5,014 nucleotides of DNA from an uncultured Porticoccus sp. GTDB taxonomy: Bacteria > Pseudomonadota > Gammaproteobacteria > Pseudomonadales > Porticoccaceae. Under the pieces are notes generated by a model that was not told where the DNA came from, searched no databases, and saw nothing but the letters and a program-made list of their open reading frames with translations. Where the stretch lies: contig CATLZI010000181.1 of assembly GCA_950063125.1 (NCBI GenBank), positions 1 to 5,014 of the forward strand, read 5' to 3'. Positions 1 through 5,014 of this stretch are shown piece after piece. Each line of letters starts with the position of its first letter. Positions within the stretch are counted from its first letter, which is position 1. The position numbers and the translations under genes are program-made.

Positions 1-994
1 GAATGGCAATCAGCCGATTGAGCCCCTTTCCTGCGGCACCAGGGCAAGTGTTGCTGAAACGGATGGAGATATGGCCGACATCATCGGTCAGCACCAGGCC
101 AAACGGGCACTGGAAATCGCTGCTGCCGGCGGGCACAACCTGCTTTTCAGCGGCCCTCCGGGGACGGGCAAAACCATGTTGGCCAGCCGGCTCACCAGTA
201 TATTGCCGCCATTGCAGGAGCGGGAAATGCTCGAGGTGGCCGCCATTCATTCAGTCGCAGGTCGCGGCTTGCGGGATACGCTTTACAATCCGCCTTTTCG
301 CTCGCCCCATCATACGGCGTCTGCAACAGCACTGGTGGGTGGCGGCAGTGTGCCCAGGCCGGGGGAAATCTCCCTCGCACATCACGGCGTATTGTTTCTG
401 GATGAATTGCCTGAATTTCCCCGGCGGGTCCTCGAAGTACTGCGTGAGCCACTGGAATCCGGCGAAATCATGATTTCAAGGGTCCAGGCTCAGACGCGAT
501 TTCCGGCGGCATTCCAACTGATTGCGGCAATGAATCCCTGCCCCTGCGGATACTACGGTAGCCAACGCTGTCGCTGTACCCCCGACCAGATACGCCGCTA
601 TTCCGATCGCATCTCCGGGCCATTGCTGGATCGTATCGATTTACAGATTGAAGTCCCACCCCTGCCGGGCGACCGGCTGGTTGAAGGAAAAACCGATGGC
701 GACTGCAGCACGGATATCCGCAACAGGGTCATGGCAGCCCGCCAGCGTCAGCTGACCCGGGCGGGAACAATCAATGCCTGCCTCTCCAGCCGTGAAGTGG
801 CTGCCTTTTGCGCACTTGACCAGTCACAAAAAACCCTGCTCAATCGGGCTGTGGAGCAACTTGCTCTATCACCCAGAGCATTTCATCGTATATTGAAAGT
901 GACACGGACCATTGCAGACCTCGACAACAGTACCGCTATCACCATGGCTCACCTCACTGAAGCCCTCGGCTACAGGCTCAGACTGAGTCATTGA
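1..994 (+). CDS. comM: ComM/YifB-family Mg-chelatase-like AAA+ ATPase (5' end missing)
   Basis: The gene is cut by the left edge. The reading frame is open from base 2, giving 330 visible residues. Family members are about 500 residues, so the N-terminal Lon-protease-like (ChlI) domain is mostly outside the window. Visible in order: a Walker A motif GPPGTGKT (152-175, visible residues 51-58), a Walker B motif VLFLDE (389-406, residues 130-135), a four-cysteine segment CxC-x7-CxC (539-577), the family signature SGPLLDRIDL just after it (614-643), and a C-terminal Mg_chelatase_C helical region ending at the TGA at 992-994. In naturally transformable bacteria ComM is a hexameric helicase that promotes branch migration during integration of transforming DNA; this is family knowledge. 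An internal ATG at 71 is not the start, because conserved family sequence should continue upstream. A chelatase subunit (ChlI/BchI) is unlikely, since the cysteine segment and C-terminal domain are YifB-type. Family assignment is secure; a role in transformation here is inferred. Confidence 0.95.
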   Translation, partial: NGNQPIEPLSCGTRASVAETDGDMADIIGQHQAKRALEIAAAGGHNLLFSGPPGTGKTMLASRLTSILPPLQEREMLEVAAIHSVAGRGLRDTLYNPPFRSPHHTASATALVGGGSVPRPGEISLAHHGVLFLDELPEFPRRVLEVLREPLESGEIMISRVQAQTRFPAAFQLIAAMNPCPCGYYGSQRCRCTPDQIRRYSDRISGPLLDRIDLQIEVPPLPGDRLVEGKTDGDCSTDIRNRVMAARQRQLTRAGTINACLSSREVAAFCALDQSQKTLLNRAVEQLALSPRAFHRILKVTRTIADLDNSTAITMAHLTEALGYRLRLSH

Positions 995-1038
995 TTTGCC
1001 ATCGACAAACGACTGCCACAAAAATGACCTCTGGGCGG

Positions 1039-1047
1039 TGGTATACT
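1039..1047 (+). promoter_or_regulatory. Candidate extended -10 promoter of phaC
   Basis: TGG-TATACT forms an extended -10 element (TGn followed by a 5/6 match to TATAAT) in the gap after comM. No good -35 box lies at the normal spacing, which fits an extended -10 promoter. Transcription would begin near 1053-1055, leaving a leader of about 20 bases that carries the ribosome binding site at 1062-1067. This suggests phaC is transcribed independently of comM, though no terminator separates the two. The call is based on motif matching by eye. Confidence 0.5.
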
Positions 1048-1061
1048 GGCAAGACTTAACC

Positions 1062-1067
1062 AAGGAG
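1062..1067 (+). promoter_or_regulatory. Ribosome binding site of phaC
   Basis: AAGGAG lies six bases before the ATG at 1074, an ideal Shine-Dalgarno sequence and spacing. It decides the start of phaC. The frame is open back to a TTG at 996, but the extra 26 residues have no such site, and that stretch contains the candidate promoter. Confidence 0.85.
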
Positions 1068-1073
1068 CAATAC

Positions 1074-2861
1074 ATGGCGGAAAAACCGGACAGAACAGTT
1101 TCCAGTGTGATTGATGAACTGGATAATCTCATCGCCGAAATCCCCCGATTAAACGATGCATCTGTCGAGAAAATAGACTCACGGATACGCTCAATCATCG
1201 GCAAGGCATCCCAGGGGCTGTCTCCTGTTCAGTTATTGCTGGCCTACACAGACTGGCTTGCCCATCTATCTATTTCTCCCGCCAGACGCGTGCGATTATT
1301 GCAGAATTTCTCTGAGAAGCTGCTGCGACTGTCCACGTTTACCGCCCGGGCCATCACCGAAAAAAGCGAGAACCCACCCCCCAAAAAATACCCTTATTTC
1401 ATGAATGATCTCTGGAAAAAAGTCCCTTTCAGCGTCATGGCCAAGGGCCACAGCATGGCGGTGGAATGGCTGAAGGAAGCGGATACGGATCTGCCGGGTA
1501 TGGGGCCATTCAGCAAGGAACTGGTGGACTTCATTAATGGTCACGCCCTAGAAGTCATCTCACCGACCAATTTGCCGCAAACCAACCCCGAGGTTCTTAA
1601 GGCCACCTGGGAAAACAAAGGCCGGAATTTGCTGGAAGGCATCGGCAATATGCAACGGGACATTCAAAAGAAACTGCTCAGGGATAACCGGCCTGAGATG
1701 GGTGATTTCAAGGTGGGGGAAAATCTGGCCATTACCCCGGGCCAGGTCATCTACCAGAACAATCTCATCGAACTGATTCAATACACTCCAACCACGGAAA
1801 CTGTGGCCAGAGAGCCGGTACTGATCGTACCCGCCTGGATCATGAAATATTACATCCTTGATCTGGTGCCGGAAAAATCACTGGTCAATTATCTGGTTGC
1901 CCAGGGAAAGACCGTGTTCATGATTTCCTGGAAAAATCCCGATAAAGATGATCGCGAACTGGATATTGATGATTACATCAAATCAGGCATTTTGGACGCA
2001 TTGGATGCCGTCAAAACGGTGGTCCCAAAGACCAAAATCAATGCTACCGGCTATTGTATTGGCGGAACCCTGCTTGCAATAGCGGCGGCTTATCTGGCCA
2101 GAGAGCAGGACGACATTCTCAACAGCATCACCCTGCTGGCAGCCCAGACGGACTTCACCGAGCCCGGCGAAATCAAACTGTTCCTGGGTGCCAGCCAATT
2201 GGCTTTTCTCGATAGCATGATGTGGACCGACGGCTACCTGGAAGCCGCCAGTATGGGCGGCGCCTTCAAGGCACTGCGCACCCAGGAACTGGTCTGGAAC
2301 CCGGCGGTAGAACGCTACTATCTGGGCAGGGAGACGAAACCCGTCGCCTTGATGGCCTGGAATGCCGATGGCACCCGAATGCCTGCGGCCATGCACAGCC
2401 GCTATCTGCACGAACTGTTTGTTGAAAACCGGTTGGCCAGCTGCAAATTTCTGGTGGAGGGCAAACCTGTCGCAATCCAGGATATTCGCGTACCTTTCTT
2501 TGTGGTGGGCACCTCCGCCGACCATGTGGCACCGTGGAAATCCGTCTACAAAATCCACCATATGGCCCGCTCGGATATCACCTTCCTGCTCACCAGCGGC
2601 GGCCACAATGCCGGCATCGTGTCCGGCCCGGAGCATCCCCACCGCCGCTACCAGATCAAGTCACAGGATCCCATGGCGCCTTACATTGACCCGGACAGCT
2701 GGGTGGAGTCGGTAGAGAGCCACCCCGGCTCCTGGTGGCCGGCCTGGAATCTCTGGCTGGATGATCAATCCTCCGAGCAGGTTGCCCCACCAACCATGGG
2801 TGCCGAAGGCACGGATTATGAGGTGCTGTGGCCCGCCCCCGGTAAATACGTTTTTGGTTGA
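1074..2861 (+). CDS. phaC: Class I poly(3-hydroxyalkanoate) synthase PhaC
   Basis: The 595-residue product is close to the 589 residues of the Cupriavidus necator (Ralstonia eutropha) class I enzyme. PhaC polymerises (R)-3-hydroxyacyl-CoA, usually 3-hydroxybutyryl-CoA, into PHA on the surface of cytoplasmic storage granules, releasing CoA. A PhaC N-terminal domain spans roughly residues 95-270, followed by an alpha/beta-hydrolase core. The segment KYYILDL starts at residue 258. The lipase-like box GYCIGG carries the nucleophile Cys328 (codon 2055-2057); the other catalytic residues are Asp483 in ADHVAPW (codon 2520-2522) and His511 in GGHNAG (codon 2604-2606). The C-terminus has the class I pattern PGSWWPAW and ends in PGKYVFG. 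The ATG start is set by AAGGAG at 1062. Length and C-terminus argue against class III (about 355 residues, needs PhaE) and class IV. Class II is less likely but shares the fold, so substrate chain length is not proven. No phaA, phaB, phasin or phaR is in view. Confidence 0.95.
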   Translation: MAEKPDRTVSSVIDELDNLIAEIPRLNDASVEKIDSRIRSIIGKASQGLSPVQLLLAYTDWLAHLSISPARRVRLLQNFSEKLLRLSTFTARAITEKSENPPPKKYPYFMNDLWKKVPFSVMAKGHSMAVEWLKEADTDLPGMGPFSKELVDFINGHALEVISPTNLPQTNPEVLKATWENKGRNLLEGIGNMQRDIQKKLLRDNRPEMGDFKVGENLAITPGQVIYQNNLIELIQYTPTTETVAREPVLIVPAWIMKYYILDLVPEKSLVNYLVAQGKTVFMISWKNPDKDDRELDIDDYIKSGILDALDAVKTVVPKTKINATGYCIGGTLLAIAAAYLAREQDDILNSITLLAAQTDFTEPGEIKLFLGASQLAFLDSMMWTDGYLEAASMGGAFKALRTQELVWNPAVERYYLGRETKPVALMAWNADGTRMPAAMHSRYLHELFVENRLASCKFLVEGKPVAIQDIRVPFFVVGTSADHVAPWKSVYKIHHMARSDITFLLTSGGHNAGIVSGPEHPHRRYQIKSQDPMAPYIDPDSWVESVESHPGSWWPAWNLWLDDQSSEQVAPPTMGAEGTDYEVLWPAPGKYVFG

Positions 2862-2872
2862 CCCGGCCGGGT
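2861..2872 (+). repeat. 12-bp perfect palindrome at the phaC/rep junction
   Basis: ACCCGGCCGGGT is a perfect inverted repeat with no spacer. It begins on the last base of the phaC stop codon and ends five bases before the candidate -35 of rep. There is no T-run after it and no loop, so it does not look like an intrinsic terminator. It could be an operator, a weak processing or pausing site, or chance in GC-rich sequence. Confidence 0.4.
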
Positions 2873-2877
2873 AGCAG

Positions 2878-2905
2878 TGGACGGCAGCCATTCACTTGCT
2901 ACAAT
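2878..2905 (+). promoter_or_regulatory. Candidate promoter of rep
   Basis: The -10 box TACAAT (2900-2905, 5/6 match) is preceded by TGC at 2897-2899, making an extended -10. A possible -35, TGGACG (2878-2883, 4/6 match to TTGACA), sits 16 bases upstream. Transcription would start near 2912, about 34 bases before the TTG at 2946. That start point lies downstream of the GTG at 2877, so this promoter could not express a protein begun at the GTG. Motifs were matched by eye. Confidence 0.55.
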
Positions 2906-2945
2906 CCGCGACTCACAGATCATCCTCCAAAACCGGCAAACCGAC

Positions 2946-4979
2946 TTGAACAAACTCAATAGCCAGCAACGCGCTGCAGTAAATTACATTGATGGCCCAT
3001 TGCTGGTGCTGGCCGGTGCCGGCAGTGGCAAAACCAGTGTCATCACCAGCAAGATCGCCCACCTGATTCAGCAATGCGGCATCAGTGCCCGCCATATTGC
3101 GGCCGTCACTTTCACCAATAAAGCCGCCCGGGAGATGAAGGCGCGGGCAGCCAAGCTGGTCAGCGGCCAGCAGGCCAAGGGGCTGACCGTCTCCACTTTT
3201 CACAATCTCGGCCTGCACATTATCCGCAGCGAAATCGTCCAGCTTGGCTTTAAGCCCGGGTTTTCCATTTTCGATGCAGAGGACGCAAAAAGCCTGCTAC
3301 AGGAACTGATGCTGAAAAAGTCGGACCTGGACGCCGATCATCTGGACAGGGTACAACACCAGATTTCCAGCTGGAAAAATGACCTGCTGACACCGCCGCA
3401 AACCCTTGCGAACGCCGCAAATAGTGAAGAACAGGCGATAGCGCTGGTCTACCAGCGCTATACGGATGCCCTGCGGGCTTACAACGCAGTGGACTTCGAT
3501 GACCTGATCCTGATTCCGTCATTGCTGTTTCAGCAATCGCCGGAAACGCTCGATAAATGGCAGAATCGCATTCGTTACCTGCTGGTGGATGAGTATCAGG
3601 ACACCAACTTTGCCCAGTACCAACTGGTGAAATTGCTGGTGGGAGCGAGGCGATCACTGACCGTGGTGGGTGACGACGATCAGTCCATTTATGCCTGGCG
3701 CGGCGCCAGGCCCGAAAACCTGCAGCAATTGCAGGAGGATTTCCCCGAGCTTCATGTCATCAAGCTGGAGCAAAACTACCGTTCTACTGGCCGCATTCTC
3801 AGGGCGGCCAACCGACTGATCGACAACAATCCTCACCTGTTCAGCAAGTCTCTCTGGAGTGAACTGGGTCCGGGGGCCCCATTGCGGATCATCCTCACCG
3901 CCAACGAGGAGGCGGAAACCGAACGAATCGTCAATGAAATTCTCGATACGAAATTGCGCAAAAGTTGTCACTTCCGCGATTTCGCCGTGCTCTACCGGGG
4001 CAATCACCAGGCCAGATTGCTGGAGCTGAAGCTGCAGGCCCAGGGTGTGCCCTATCAGCTCAGTGGCGGCACCTCGTTTTACGCCCGCACCGAGATCAAG
4101 GACATCATGGCCTACCTTCGCCTGATGGTGAACGGCGATGACGACAATGCCTTCCTGCGAATCATCAACACACCGCGCCGTCAGATCGGCACATCGACAC
4201 TGGAAAAACTGGGACGTTACGCCAACGAACGACAGATTTCCCTGATGGATTGTATCGATGAGCTGGGTCTGCAGTGCCAACTGGCGCCCAACAACCTGGA
4301 ACGGCTGCAACGTTTCAGGCACTGGATTGGCCAGGTGACCAGCAACTGCAGCAATGCAGACCCGATTGCTGCCATCCGCGAAATGGTCAACGATATGGAC
4401 TACGAAGGCTGGCTGCACCAGAACGCCAGCAGCGGCAAGGTTGCAGAAAAACGCATGGAAAATGTCAACTTTCTGATTGAACAAATCCGGCAACTGCTGG
4501 CCAGGGACGAGCTGGCCATTGCCGGAGAGCGGGAACAGCAGGATACCGCGGTGGAAGATGCGATCGCCAAGCTGGTGCTGCGGGACATCCTCGACCGCCA
4601 GGAGGAGGATTCCGCCGATGACAAGGTACAGCTGATGACCCTGCACGCCGCCAAGGGACTGGAATTTCCCCACGTGTTCATGATCGGCATGGAAGAGGGC
4701 CTGCTGCCCCACCGCAACAGCATTGACGGGGATACCATTGAAGAGGAGCGGCGCCTCGCGTACGTCGGCATTACCCGGGCCAGACAGACCCTGACCATGA
4801 CCATGGCCGCCAGGCGGAAACTGTTCGGCGAGATCGCCGAGACAACACCGAGCCGCTTTATCGATGAACTGCCGCAGGAGGATCTGGAAAAAGAAGGTAT
4901 GGGACAGCCGAGCGATCCGGAGGTGGCCCGACAAAAAGGGCGCGACTCACTGGATGCCCTGAAAGGATTGTTTGCCTAA
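2946..4979 (+). CDS. rep: ATP-dependent DNA helicase Rep (UvrD/Rep superfamily 1A)
   Basis: Rep is a 3'-5' single-stranded DNA translocase that removes bound proteins ahead of the replication fork. From the TTG at 2946 the product is 677 residues, against 673 for E. coli Rep. Superfamily 1A motifs appear in order: Q-motif LNSQQRAAV near the N-terminus; Walker A AGAGSGKT (residues 23-30, Lys29); Ia TFTNKAAREMK; II DEYQDT (Asp215, Glu216); III GDDDQSIYAWRG (from residue 242); IV LEQNYRSTGRIL; V LMTLHAAKGLEF (residues 563-574); VI YVGITRAR (606-613). The start is chosen because MNKLNSQQ aligns with the E. coli N-terminus (MRLNPGQQ) and because the likely promoter lies between this TTG and the only other in-frame start, GTG at 2877. 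No Shine-Dalgarno site precedes the TTG, so translation may be weak. UvrD is less likely: it is longer (about 720 residues), and the sequence follows Rep closely. The C-terminus lacks the short basic tail of E. coli Rep. Confidence 0.93.
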   Translation: MNKLNSQQRAAVNYIDGPLLVLAGAGSGKTSVITSKIAHLIQQCGISARHIAAVTFTNKAAREMKARAAKLVSGQQAKGLTVSTFHNLGLHIIRSEIVQLGFKPGFSIFDAEDAKSLLQELMLKKSDLDADHLDRVQHQISSWKNDLLTPPQTLANAANSEEQAIALVYQRYTDALRAYNAVDFDDLILIPSLLFQQSPETLDKWQNRIRYLLVDEYQDTNFAQYQLVKLLVGARRSLTVVGDDDQSIYAWRGARPENLQQLQEDFPELHVIKLEQNYRSTGRILRAANRLIDNNPHLFSKSLWSELGPGAPLRIILTANEEAETERIVNEILDTKLRKSCHFRDFAVLYRGNHQARLLELKLQAQGVPYQLSGGTSFYARTEIKDIMAYLRLMVNGDDDNAFLRIINTPRRQIGTSTLEKLGRYANERQISLMDCIDELGLQCQLAPNNLERLQRFRHWIGQVTSNCSNADPIAAIREMVNDMDYEGWLHQNASSGKVAEKRMENVNFLIEQIRQLLARDELAIAGEREQQDTAVEDAIAKLVLRDILDRQEEDSADDKVQLMTLHAAKGLEFPHVFMIGMEEGLLPHRNSIDGDTIEEERRLAYVGITRARQTLTMTMAARRKLFGEIAETTPSRFIDELPQEDLEKEGMGQPSDPEVARQKGRDSLDALKGLFA

Positions 4980-4982
4980 GGA
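4977..4982 (+). promoter_or_regulatory. Possible ribosome binding site of the next gene
   Basis: TAAGGA overlaps the rep stop codon and lies eight bases before an ATG at 4991. The position suits translational coupling of a downstream gene to rep. Confidence 0.4.
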
Positions 4983-4990
4983 ATCAACGG

Positions 4991-5014
4991 ATGACAAAAG
5001 GCAGGCGGCGGTCA
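4991..5014 (+). CDS. Possible start of a downstream gene (3' end missing)
   Basis: An ATG 11 bases after the rep stop opens a frame that runs to the window edge, encoding MTKGRRRS. It is preceded by the Shine-Dalgarno-like TAAGGA, and no terminator separates it from rep, so co-transcription is plausible. Eight residues are too few to name a product; only the basic start is visible. It could also be a chance ATG. Confidence 0.4.

Noticed and set aside
3..473. A 156-residue forward open frame overlapping comM
   Set aside because: It runs in a different frame over the Walker A and B region of comM; the comM frame carries the conserved motifs.
975..988. A small inverted repeat (CTCA/TGAG) near the end of comM as a terminator
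   Set aside because: The stem is four base pairs, lies inside the coding region and has no T-run.
1024..1059. A small ORF (11 codons) just upstream of phaC, a possible leader peptide
   Set aside because: It has no ribosome binding site, is out of frame with phaC and begins upstream of the likely transcript start; no attenuator-like hairpins follow it.
996..1073. A 26-residue N-terminal extension of PhaC from a TTG at 996
   Set aside because: The ATG at 1074 has an ideal AAGGAG site and gives the usual family length, and the extension region contains the likely promoter.
1983..2642. A 219-residue open frame on the reverse strand inside phaC
   Set aside because: It is antisense to the catalytic core of phaC, with no recognisable family and no ribosome binding site noted.
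2838..2871. A possible intrinsic terminator after phaC, from CCCGG and CCGGG segments
   Set aside because: The loop would be about 24 bases and no T-run follows, so it does not fit a Rho-independent terminator.
3654..4934. A 426-residue open frame on the reverse strand inside rep
   Set aside because: It lies wholly opposite the strongly conserved rep coding sequence and has no recognisable domain; it looks like a by-product of rep codon use.

Overview
The window is an ordinary-looking, densely coded chromosomal segment from a proteobacterium, most likely a gammaproteobacterium. That placement is inference. It rests on a Rep-type helicase closely similar to E. coli Rep as I recall it, on a YifB/ComM-family ATPase, and on a class I polyhydroxyalkanoate (PHA) synthase. 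GC content looks moderate by eye, and codon use looks even across the three genes. I see no mobile elements, CRISPR repeats, tRNA or rRNA genes.

Layout, all on the + strand: (1) the C-terminal two thirds of a ComM/YifB Mg-chelatase-like AAA+ ATPase, entering from the left edge and ending at 994; (2) a 79-base gap with an extended -10 promoter and a good ribosome binding site; (3) a complete phaC, 1074-2861; (4) an 84-base gap with a 12-bp perfect palindrome and a second extended -10 promoter; (5) a complete rep helicase gene, best started at the TTG at 2946 and ending at 4979; (6) the possible first eight codons of a further gene from 4991, preceded by a Shine-Dalgarno-like site.

The genes do not form an obvious pathway. 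ComM acts on recombination branch migration during natural transformation, Rep clears protein roadblocks ahead of replication forks, and PhaC polymerises hydroxyacyl-CoA into carbon-storage granules. Each of the two complete genes appears to have its own promoter, so this looks like same-strand neighbours and not one functional operon. PhaC is an orphan here: no phaA, phaB, phasin or phaR is visible.

I found no convincing previously undescribed system. The points worth a second look are the rep start codon and promoter, the palindrome at the phaC/rep junction, the cysteine cluster in ComM, the shortened Rep C-terminus, and the placement of an orphan phaC between two DNA-metabolism genes.
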